64,000 nucleotides of DNA from Grosmannia clavigera kw1407. Lineage: Eukaryota > Ascomycota > Sordariomycetes > Ophiostomatales > Ophiostomataceae. The DNA lies in NCBI RefSeq assembly GCF_000143105.1, contig NW_014040801.1, forward strand, positions 3,826,686 through 3,890,685, written 5' to 3'. The notes under the pieces are model-generated. The model was not told where the DNA came from and searched no databases. It saw only the letters and a list, made by a program, of their open reading frames with translations. This document shows, piece by piece, positions 23,580-33,314 of the stretch (position 1 is the stretch's first letter; the number at the start of each line of letters is the position of its first letter). The translations under genes and the position numbers were made by a program.

Positions 23580-24777
23580 GCTTAGTCTAAAGCTACTTTA
23601 GTAGCACCTAAACTTAAACTTAGTTTTTATTAATAGAAAAGCACTATAAGCTTATAGCTTATATAAGCTAACTATTATACTAATAAAAAATAAAGTCTTT
23701 TACGCGTTAATATAAGTCTTTATAGCTATTTACTAAATAAGCGCTAACTATAAAGATATTATTCTAAGTTATAAAAGGCTAAGGTTTTTAAGCGTTGTTA
23801 TTAATACTATTTAATAAGCCTAGTTATTTACTACTATAGTTTTTAAGACCTTTAAGCAAATAAGCTAACGCTTATATAAATAGTAAAAAGTTGTTTGCTA
23901 TTTACTTAATATAGTTAGATTTAAGTTCTTATAAACTAGACATTCTTACTATAAATAATAATCTAGCTTTACTAAACCCTAGCTAGCAACTACTATTTTA
24001 TATATAACTATTTGTTAAAGTGTTTAATATTAATAAAGTAAAGAAACTACCTTTATTAGTAAATATAAAGTACTTAATTAAGCTAAAAGACAGCGTAAAG
24101 GTGATATATAGCCTACTATACTTACTATCTTTTGCCTAGCAAAAGAAGCTTTACTACTTTATTAATAAGTTATTAGTAAATAAGCGGATTGCTTATAGTA
24201 ATAGTCTAGCTAAAGCCTTAGTAATTTTTCTTTTAAAGAAAGATAGTACTTTATATATATGCGTTAACTACTAAGGTTTGAATTGAGTAACTAAGAAAGA
24301 CTACTGCCCTCTTTTATTAATTAGTAAGCTATTAAATTGTTTAGATAGCGTAAAAGTATTCATTAAAGTAGATATAAAGAAAGCGTACTATAAAATCTAG
24401 GTTAAAGCCTTTAATTAGTAAAAGACTGCTTTCTAAAAAAATATAAGCTCTTTAAGTTTTATATTATACTATTTAGACTAACTAACGTACTAGCTACGTT
24501 TTAGGTATATATTTATCGCGTACTAGTAAGGCTAGTAAGTATAGTTTATAAGGTATACCTAAATAACATCTTAATCTACTCTTAGACTAAAAAGAAGTAT
24601 AAAAAGCATCTTTAATTAGTTTTTAAGCAGCTAAAGGCTTTACAACTATATACAAACCTTAAAAAGTATAAATTCTTTAAAAAATTAAATTCTTAAAGTT
24701 TATTATTACTATAAAAAGGCTAGCTATAAACCTTAAGTAAGTCAAAGCTATTACTAAATAAAACGCCTTTAAGTAAA
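23580..24777 (+). mobile_element. Family C gypsy RT relic, plus strand (second arm of an inverted repeat)
   Basis: It reads as the reverse complement of 22394-23560, with the centre near 23570. The RT active-site region lies near 24565-24590 (reading around YLNNILIYS). Homology stops near 24777, where it matches 22393-22400. Beyond this the sequence differs from the left arm. Confidence 0.6.
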
Positions 24778-24983
24778 AAAGCGTAAGTAAGTAACTAGTT
24801 AGCGCTTAGTAAGAACTATATACTAGCTAGTAAAAGCTTATTTAATAATAAAAAAGTAGTAAGGAATAAAGATAATAATAAGTAGTTAGCTAGCTAAGTA
24901 ATAGCTAGCTAACCTTAAGTTTTAAGTTTATAACTTAAAAGAGCGCCCTTTAAGTTAAATAGTTAGTTTATAGTATACACTTA

Positions 24984-25273
24984 TTAAAAGGGTTAGTGTG
25001 CAATGTATAGTTATAAAGGCTTAAACGTGCTTATACTTGTCATATTAAGACTTTAACTTAATAAACTATAGTAGACTAGTAGGCGACGGCCTACCAGCTA
25101 ATTTATATATAACTAGAAGATGCAGTGTAGCGCAACCTTAGTAGGGCGTAGCATAGCTAAGTGGCTATACTAGTCCTATACAACGTATTAAGATAGTTTG
25201 TTAAGTCTAACGCTTAGTAAGCGACGGGTTGCTAAACCGGTGCGTAAGGACGCGTGTGTAGAATACTCTTACA
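24984..25273 (-). repeat. Family B LTR, minus orientation, RIP-shifted
   Basis: About 290 bp, homologous to the reverse complement of 2871-3158. It ends in GAATACTCTTACA at 25273. In LTR orientation the sequence before it (25274 onward, read on the minus strand) is the purine tract AAGAAGAAGAGGGATAG, a likely polypurine tract, which identifies it as a 3' LTR of a minus-strand element. Confidence 0.82.
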
Positions 25274-27345
25274 CTATCCCTCTTCTTCTTAAGTAACGCC
25301 TTTATTAGCCTAAAGGTGTATATGTAGCAGCTACTTGCTTATTAAAAAACCTTTCTATATAAAGTTAGGAAAAATAGTCAAGTGCTCTAGGTTATTAGCG
25401 GTTGCTAAGCGGTTGCAGACTGCTTGCTTATGCGACTACATTTAGGTAATGTAGAAGCGCATATATACTGCTTAGTTTATAGCGGTAGTAAACGCTAGAT
25501 CTTGCTTAATATAAGGGTTATTTTATGCGTAAAAGCTTTTTAAAAGGCATACAGCTTAAATCTTAGTTAAGGAATGCTTAGGTTGCTGCTAATGGGTATT
25601 ATAAGAAAGCTAGCTTTAAATACTAAGTATATAAGAGTATAGTATATATTAACTAAAAATAGTAGTGTAAGGCTTAAGACTCTTAACTATTAGTAAGGTA
25701 GAATAAAAGTATTAGCGGTTATTTATTGCTTATTAATTATAAAACTATTATTAACTAAATAGTAAAAGTAGTCTACTACTAAATTGTTTTTTTATTTAGT
25801 TTTAAACGTTTTTTACTTTATTATTAAAGTAAGGTTAAGTAAGTTTTTAAGATAAATTTAAATGTTTAATAATATAGCTTCTTTATTACTTTAATTTTAC
25901 TAGCGTAGTAGGTTAATATAATAATTTATAACTTTATATAATAGCTAGCTAACAATTGCTTATAAATAATATTTAACTAAAGCTACTTTTAAGTCTTAAT
26001 AAACTTTTTTATAAATGTAAACCTTATAAAACGCCTTCTTTAAGTATATATATTATTTTTTAAGAGTATAAGTCTTTACTAGTATAGTAGTTACTAAGTA
26101 ATAGCTAACTTTATAGTAAGCTTTATACTTAAACTATATCTTTAAAGCCTACTTAAACATTTACTATAAGTTTTTATATATAACCTTGTTAAAGAACCTA
26201 GTATATTAGTATACTATATTATCTATATAGCTAATAGTATATTAATAATTACTTGCTAGTAAGTATATTAACTTATATACGCTAGTAGCTAATTACTAAC
26301 TAATAGTTTTTAATAAAATTAAAAGCTTAGCTTAATATATTTAAGAGTTTTTAAATTAGTATAAATAAGTTACTACTTTAATAAACAATAGTTAATAATA
26401 TTATTATAGCACTAAGCAATTATATAGCAATCGCCTAAAGGTTAATAGCCTTAATAATAATAGCTAAGAAACTTAGCCGCGCCTTATAGGAAGATAAGTT
26501 AAAGCCTTTAGCAACTAACTAGCGCTTTTAGCGTAAACGTTTTAAGATAGTATAGTAGGCTATATTACGCCTTAGTGTTCTTTACTAGTACTAGTAAAAG
26601 CTAAAGCTTACCTTAACGCTTATATAGTAGTTAGTAAAGGTAGCTTAGCTTTTGCTACTAACGTTCTTAAACGTAAGCATACTATTATAAGCGTAGACTT
26701 AAGTTACTGCTACTTTTAAAGTAATAATAAGTCTTTTAATTCTTATTATTAAGTTATTACTAACTTATTACCTAGGCTAATCTTTATTCTATTATACTTA
26801 GCCTAGCCTAGCGTATTATAGCTATTTAAGCAAGCTATAGTAGCATGCTTTACTATACTATAAGAGCATAAAGGCTACTTAAGTAAATTTTATAAACTAT
26901 AGTAGCCTTAGTTAAGCTAGCCTAGACTAACTAAGTAGTAGTCTTTCCTTAGCTATTGCTTTTAGCAGCGCTTAGTAAGTAATAGTCTTACGCTAAGTTG
27001 CTAACTTTAGCTAAGCGCTAGCATAGCGCTAAGACTATTTTAGTGCTATAGCTAGTAGTAGTAAAGTAGTTATAATAGCTAGTAGTAGTAGTATAGTAGT
27101 GTCTAGTAAGAGTACGCTAGTAAGTAGCTATATACTAGTTAGCAAAGGCTTCCTTAGTAGCAAAGAGAAGAATAAGAAAGATAGTATTAAAAAGAAGAAT
27201 AAGAAGGTAAAGAGAATGTTTATATAAGAGAATAGTAATAAGTAGTTAGTAGCTAAGTAATAGCTTCTTAATAAAGTGTTTTAGGTTTATAGCTTTAAAG
27301 AGCAACTTTAAAGCTAGAATAAGTAGTTTATAGTATACAATTATA
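25274..27345 (-). mobile_element. Family B element interior, left arm of a large inverted repeat
   Basis: AT-rich interior without open frames. It is mirrored, with gaps, by about 28735-30743: the pairs include 25290-25460 with 30480-30740, 25780-25900 with 29860-29970, 26220-26340 with 29460-29600, and 26950-27110 with 28735-28880. Its right end (27180-27345) repeats 24840-24980 in direct orientation. It contains one unit of the repeat that is tandemly tripled in the right arm. Confidence 0.6.
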
Positions 27346-27399
27346 TAGAAATAGTAAGAATAGTTAACTAGTAATTAAATTATATATAGCTAGCTATTA

Positions 27400-28730
27400 C
27401 TTTATACTTTTCTTATTTCTTATAAGTGCGCTTTATAGTTTTTTAGTAAAACTATAACTTATAGCTAGTACATACTAGGTACTCTTTTGATTCTTAAGTA
27501 TTATACTTAGCTAGCTAGCTTTTCTATTTTACTAAGAACTAGGTTTACAACCTTTTACTAAGGTAAGTAAAAATATCTTTAACCTTATACTTTTCTTAGT
27601 CTGTTACTATTTTTAAGAATAAAGGCTTTTCTCTTTCTTTTACTATAGTAGTTTATAGTTTAAGGCAAAAGATATAAAATATATTATATTAGCAAGTATA
27701 CTATAAAGGCAAGGTAACCTAATATATAACTAAGCTTAGCTTATTATAAAAGAGGTATAGTATAGACTAATTTGCCTTACTTATAGCTTGTTTACTAATA
27801 AGATAATAATATAATTATTATAGAATAAAGTATTCCTTTTTAGTAGATAATAAGTATTATTCCTTTAGCTTTACTTAGCTTTTATAAATAAGTTGTTTAA
27901 TAATTAGTCTTAGCCTTAAGTATTGCAAATAGTATTATATAGTTTAAGAGAGCATTAGGGTTATAATAGCTATTCTTAGCTAGTAGCAACCTATGCCTTT
28001 TATATAAATAGTAATAAAGCCTTTAATATAAGAAGCTTTAACAACTAGTCTATAATTTATAGCTTGCTAAAAGTAAGGAAAGCATACTATTACCTTTTAT
28101 ATAGTCTAATTAGCAGAATAGACTATTTATTAAGTTAGTAGACTTTAAGTAGTGCTTAATTTTAAAGTTAAACGCTAAAAGGTAAAATGCTTATTAGGTA
28201 ATTTAGTTTTAAAAATCCTTTACTAATGCCTTAACAACGCTTTTTAGCGCCTAGTAGTTAGTTAGGACTATAAATAAGTTCTTTAAACCTTTTAGATAGT
28301 AACGCTAGTACTTTAAGCTTTTAATAATAGCTAAGAGCTTTTACTATCTTACTCTTTATTATATCTTATAGTTTATTAGCTTGCATAAGTAGTAAGCAAC
28401 TAGTTGCTACTTGCTGTTTATAATCTAAAAAATAATGCTAAAGATAGTATAGCTTACCGTATTTGTTTTTACCTATATAAGCTTTATATTATTATAGTAG
28501 TTTAGAATTATTGCTATTATAAATGCTATTTTTAGTAATTTAAAAGCAACCTTTACCTCTTTAGTTAATATAAACGGTTATATAGCAACGGCTTTACGCT
28601 TACGTAGTAGGCTAAAGCTTATTTTTATTATTTTTATTAAGGCTTATATAATATAAAAGTAGTAGGAAATAAAACGTCTATAGAAGTTTGCAAATCTTAA
28701 AAAGGATTAAATGTTTTATATATACTAGAT
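27400..28730 (-). mobile_element. Family C gypsy relic between the arms of the inverted repeat
   Basis: It matches 21100-22390 across most of its length, including the segment that leads toward RT near 28660-28730. It is therefore the presumed integrase side of a minus-strand family C element. No frame is open. Confidence 0.55.
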
Positions 28731-28734
28731 ATAG

Positions 28735-30743
28735 CTACGCTATTACTACTAGCTACTACTACTACTTTATTACTACTAATTATAGCACTAAAAATAGTCT
28801 TAGCGTTTAGCTAAAGTTAGTAACTAGCTATAAGCTTATTACTTACTAAGCGCTACTATAAGTAATAGTTAAAGAAAGACTACTACTTAGTTAGCTTAAG
28901 CTAGTATAGCTAAGGCTTTTATAGTTCATAAAACTTATTTAAGTAGTTTTTCACTCTTATTATAAAATAAAGCATATTAGCGTAGCTAGTTTTAATAGTT
29001 ATATTAAATTATTTTATGAATAATAAAATAAAATAAAGATTAGCTTAAGTAATAAGTTAGTAACAACTTAGCAATAAAGCTAAAAAGACTTATTATTACT
29101 TTTAAAGTAGTAGCAACCTAAGTTTACGCTTAAAAAAGCATGCTAACATTTAAAATAATAAGTAGTAAAAGCTAAAAGATCTTTACTAACTATTAAGTAG
29201 TTATTAAAGTTAGCTTTAGCTTTTACTAAAATTAGTAAAGAATATTAAGCTATAATATAGCTTACTAAGCTATCTTAAAGCGTTCATAATAAGATTACTA
29301 GTTAGTTGCTAGTAGTTTTAGCTTATTCTTTTATAAGGCATAACTAAGCTTTTTAGCTATTAAAGTTAGTAATAGCAACTATTAAGCAATTAATATATAA
29401 TTTGCTAGTACTATTATAATACTATTAATTATCTTACTTTAAAGAAATAGCTTATTTATATTTATAAAAAAACTGCTAAATATATTAAGCTAAGCCTTTA
29501 AGCTTTTTAAAAAGCTATTAGTTAGTAGTTATTTACTAGTATATATAAGTTAATATACTTATTAAAAGGTATAAGTTAGCTATTACTTAGTAAACATTAT
29601 ACTATTAAGAACTTATATTATTAAAAGTTAGTATATACGCTCATACTAAACGTTTTATAAGATTTATATTTATTAAAAGTTTATAAAATTTAAAAGTAAC
29701 TTTAGTTTAATCTTATTTTATAAATAATTATTAGCTAGTTATTACTTTATTATATAAACAGTTATATTAACTTACTACTTAGTAAGTTTAAAGAAAGAAA
29801 GCTAAAGAAGTAAAAGTAGTTCTATAAGATTAAATAAATTTTACTTTAAATTATAAGATTTATTTAATTTTCTTATACTTTAAAGTAATAAAAGACTATA
29901 AAACTAAACTTTTAAATATATCTTAAGTACTTAATAACCTTACTTCAATAAGGTAAAAAACGTTTAAAATTTAAAAAAAAAAACTTAATGATAAACCATT
30001 TTTATTAACTAGTTAATAATAGTCTTATAATTAGTAAGTAATAAATAGCTATTATTACTTTTATCTTCCTTTATTTTAGTTAAAAACTTTAACTTTATAT
30101 AGCTATTTTTAGTTAGCATATACTACTTTATTTTAAAAATAAGTAAAAGAATATTTTAGTAATAAACTACCTTTATTAACTAGTTAAAAATAGTCTTATA
30201 ATTAATAAGTAATAAATAGCTATTACTACTTTTACTTACTTTTATTATAAGCTAAAAACTTTAACCTTACTTTATTATTTTTAATTAAGCGTATACTATA
30301 TTATCTAACAATTAAATAATTATCTTAATAATAAACTACCTTTATTAATTAGTTAATAATAACCTTATAATTAATAAGTAATAAACAGCTATTACTACCT
30401 TTATTCTACCCTTATTATTAGTTAAAAATCTTAACTATATAAGTATCTTATAACTAAGATTTAAGCGTTACGCCTTTTAAGAAGCGCCTTTATAAGATAG
30501 CCTTTATACCTAGCTAGATTTAGCAATTACTTTTGCTATATTCTAAGTAATATATATACGCTTCTATAATATAAGAATGCAGTTACACAGCAAGCAGTCT
30601 ATAACCGTTTAGCAACAGCTAATAACTTAAAGCACTTAACTCTTTTTCTTAACTTTACTAAAAGAGGTTTTTTAATAAGTAAGCAGCCGCTACGTATACA
30701 CCTTTTAGCTAATAAAAGCGTTACTTTAAAAGAGAAGAAATAG
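28735..30743 (+). mobile_element. Family B element interior, right arm of the large inverted repeat
   Basis: This is the reverse complement partner of 25274-27120. It ends in AAAAGAGAAGAAATAG, the polypurine-like tract before the LTR at 30744. It is longer than the left arm where the ~170-bp tandem repeat (29991-30450) has expanded. Confidence 0.6.
29991..30450 (+). repeat. Tandem repeat, ~170-bp unit, nearly three copies
   Basis: Units begin at about 29991, 30161 and 30330, each with an AATAAACYA-like start followed by TTTATTAAYTAGTTAAWAAT, giving a period of 169-170 bp. The third unit is incomplete. A single unit is present at the corresponding place of the left arm (about 25630-25775, inverted), so the array expanded in this arm only. 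Confidence 0.75.
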
Positions 30744-31030
30744 TATAAGAGTATCCTACGTACTTGCCCTACACACTAGTTCGGCAACCTACCGCTTACT
30801 AAGCGTTAGACTTAATTAACTATCTTAATATATAAACAGGGCAAAGCATAGCTACTTAGCTATACTATACCTACTTAAGGTTGCGCTATCGCGCACCTCT
30901 TATTTACGTATAAATTAGATAGTAAGCTCTTGCTTAGTAGTTTTTTATAGTTTGTTAAGTTAAAGGCTTAATATAATAGTATAAATACGTTTAAGCCTTT
31001 ATAACTATACATTATATATAAACCCTTATA
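30744..31030 (+). repeat. Family B LTR, RIP-shifted
   Basis: A 287-bp match to 2871-3158, running from TATAAGAGTATCC to AACCCTTATA. It is preceded by the polypurine-like tract of the right arm and so is a plus-strand 3' LTR. Confidence 0.82.
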
Positions 31031-31151
31031 ATATTACTAAGCTAGTATACTAACAATACTAGTACTTAAGTATTAGTACTTCTTTTTAGTACTTAAATAC
31101 TAGTTTTTTAACCTTAGCTATATATAGCGTTATTTACTTTGTATTAAAAAA

Positions 31152-31749
31152 GAGAGTTGCTATTTGCACCGTAAAATTTGGCTATCTGCACCGTATTCCA
31201 CTAATAAGAAATATGGTACATAGGGTGGGTTTAATAAAACTTAGTTGATTGGTTAATTTGTTCTGCGCTATACTAGAATAGGAATAGACTTACGTTTTTG
31301 CCGTAAAAAAAGTTGCTTACTATTATAGAGTACTTTTTACAACGTATAAATTATAATAATATTTACTTTAAGAAGAAGGATACTAGATACTAAAGGTAAG
31401 CGTGTAAAGTTAGAATTCCTACTATATATTAACTAGTAGCTTAGACTTATAATATAACTAGCTTTATTTAAAATTTTCTATAAGTTTTATTCGTAGTAGT
31501 AATTTAAAAGGGGGCAACATTTTATTATTCTTTAGTATTTTGTTTGCCTATAGAGTACAAAGTATAGAGTATAGAGTACAGAGTACTCTGTACTTAACTA
31601 GACAACGGTGCGAGAATATTATTGGCTAAAAGTAGATTTATATTATAGGTTCTTAGGGGTGAAAGCAGGGACCCACCCTATGTACCATATCTCTTATGAG
31701 TGGATTACGGTGCAGATAGCCAAATTTTACGGTGCAAATAGCAACTCTC
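31152..31749. mobile_element. Non-autonomous DNA transposon (MITE-like) with 79-bp terminal inverted repeats
   Basis: The left TIR (31152-31230) begins GAGAGTTGCTATTTGCACCG and the right TIR (31671-31749) is its reverse complement, with three mismatches in 79 bp. Both ends are flanked by the 8-bp direct repeat TTAAAAAA (31144-31151 and 31750-31757). An 8-bp duplication is typical of the hAT superfamily, but an A-rich duplication is weak evidence and the TIR ends are not a textbook hAT match. The 440-bp interior has no open frame. Inside each TIR a 15-bp motif, GCTATYTGCACCGTA, occurs twice, with its starts 22 bp apart. No transposase is present in the window. Confidence 0.85.
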
Positions 31750-31939
31750 TTAAAAAAAGCGTCTTTAAAAGCTTAAAAATATTATAAAGAACGTTTATTT
31801 ATTTAGTAATTAAGATGTAGTGTTTTATGATATTTAACTGCTTTAGTTAATTACTAGCAGCCCTTTTAGCTAAAAACGTATACTAGTCAGTTTTTGCAAA
31901 ATTTATAGGCTAGTATAAACTAAACAAGACTGGAATAGC

Positions 31940-31944
31940 AAAAA
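31940..31944 (-). terminator. RNA polymerase III terminator of the tRNA gene
   Basis: A run of five T on the minus strand lies about 42 bp downstream of the tRNA 3' end. It is the first T run long enough to stop RNA polymerase III. Confidence 0.5.
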
Positions 31945-31985
31945 CAGAGACTTATAATACAAGTTTAAAGCATTAGGCCGATTAA

Positions 31986-32072
31986 GGTCCTGCCCGGAAT
32001 CGAACCGGGGCTACTGGAAATTAAGATTGACGAGATCAGAATCCAGTGTCCTAACCGCTAGACTACAGGACC
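31986..32072 (-). tRNA. tRNA-Gln (anticodon CUG) with a 16-bp intron
   Basis: Read on the minus strand, the acceptor arms GGTCCTG and CAGGACC pair perfectly, the anticodon stem is CTGGA/TCCAG and the T arm is CCCGG-TTCGAAT-CCGGG. Anticodon CTG lies at 32039-32037 and reads the Gln codon CAG. An intron of 16 bp (32035-32020) follows the purine 3' of the anticodon, the canonical position for nuclear tRNA introns. The mature tRNA is 71 nt before CCA addition. The A box (TAGTCTAGCGG) and B box (GGTTCGAATCC) are intact. It lies at the border between the AT-rich repeat block and the gene-rich region, and the open frame starting inside it on the plus strand is spurious. Confidence 0.95.
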
Positions 32073-33310
32073 GGTTGCTGTTGTGGCCCTCTGACACCCC
32101 TAGGAACAGAAGAGGCCTAGGCTCGTCTGCAAAACGGCTATCGTATAAAGTGCAACGCAGACTATATAGCATTTGGTCGCACCTGTTGCATGCGTACTAC
32201 TATGTTACGTGTCTTTACAGCATAACGCTGCGAACTTGTTGGCCTCTCTCCTCCCTACAAATCACGCCAACAGAAAAAACCCGGCCCGGTTCTAAGCGCT
32301 TTGCCTTATCTCTGCGACCCTCACACACGGCTTGGCATCGCTGGTCTCGACGGTTTATAGTCATGGACCATGTTCTTCATGGCCGTGTACCATATCACCT
32401 TGATTTACACTTACAGCATGCCAAGTCTACGCTGCTTGCATCTCAAAGTCCTTTGTTATTCGAGCGGTTTGTGCAAACACCTCTTCTGAGGCGGCAGTGT
32501 CGACTAGACGGCAAGACATGTCCAGATCATCTATTACTCCGTACTTTGGCTATCTACTCCACAGGGTGGAGACTTTCGATCCTCGGAGCCTCTGAGAGGA
32601 TATCAGGGAAATTGTTGAGCCCACCAGCTGCCTAAAGCAGTAAACTATAGCACCAGCTTGCCGGAACGCTACTCCCCAACCAAGACTAGTTTACGGGCCA
32701 GGATAAGAAGAGGCCCAAGCTTCCATCCTGCCTGTGAAATCACATTCACTTACACGGCCATCTCAATCCATCATGCCATGTCAAGCTTCCCCGCGATAAG
32801 GACGGCTACACGCCGTCTTAACCGTCGGGGCCAGAGCCAGAAGCCAGAGAAAAAGGGGAACAAAAGGAAGAGGTAGAGAGCAGGTGGTTGAGAAGAATAG
32901 AGATTTCGAGCAGCCTATAGATAAACTGATAAACTGGCCACCCGTATCTTTTGCCGCGGAGGCCACGATGCTGTGTCCCTTTACTCGGCCGTCGCCACTG
33001 TCTCGGCTCTTGGCGTCGGCGAATCGGCACACGAACATTGTCCCTCATCGTCGCGTAGCATCGCATATTCCTCCCTTCCTATCTCAGCTAGCCTAGAGGT
33101 TGTGCTCGTCGTCCTGCCTGTCTGGGATCGCTTTCTCTTTTGTGTGTATCACCAACATATCGGACTGGAGAGATATGTGGGAAGACGCTTGTAGCTTGCA
33201 GACAGTCCCCGCGGGGTATAAGAGAGCTGGGGCCCTTCTAGCCGTGCCAGCATCGCCGTCCACGTAACAATGCCAGGAGCGATAACGCCTTGTGCCACAC
33301 CACAGATTCA
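32073..33310. other. Intergenic region between the tRNA and the OPT transporter gene
   Basis: Base composition is balanced and CpG-containing, in sharp contrast to the sequence left of 31985. Several overlapping ORFs of 60-202 codons are present, but none shows a domain, splice logic or codon bias, and they lie on both strands over each other. The right end holds the OPT promoter, with a TATA-like element at 33217 and a short upstream ORF. Confidence 0.6.
33217..33224 (+). promoter_or_regulatory. TATA-like element of the OPT transporter gene
   Basis: TATAAGAG lies 94 bp upstream of the chosen start codon at 33311. A transcript starting 30-60 bp downstream would include the 14-codon upstream ORF at 33270. 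Confidence 0.45.
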
Positions 33311-33314
33311 ATGA
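33270..33314 (+). other. Upstream ORF overlapping the OPT start codon (ATGA)
   Basis: ATG at 33270 opens a 14-codon frame that ends at TGA 33312-33314. The main ATG is 33311-33313, so stop and start share the word ATGA. The main frame is +1 relative to this uORF's stop. Translation of the uORF would either repress the transporter or allow stop-restart. The transcript start has not been seen. Confidence 0.4.

Noticed and set aside
15579..30743. Possible CRISPR-like or coding clusters in the AT-rich block
   Set aside because: There is no regular short repeat-spacer pattern. The repeats are transposon arms, LTRs, microsatellites and one 170-bp tandem array, and no frame is open.
32027..32635. 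202-codon ORF on the plus strand
   Set aside because: It begins inside the tRNA-Gln gene, has no recognisable domain or splice context, and its composition is that of random open sequence.
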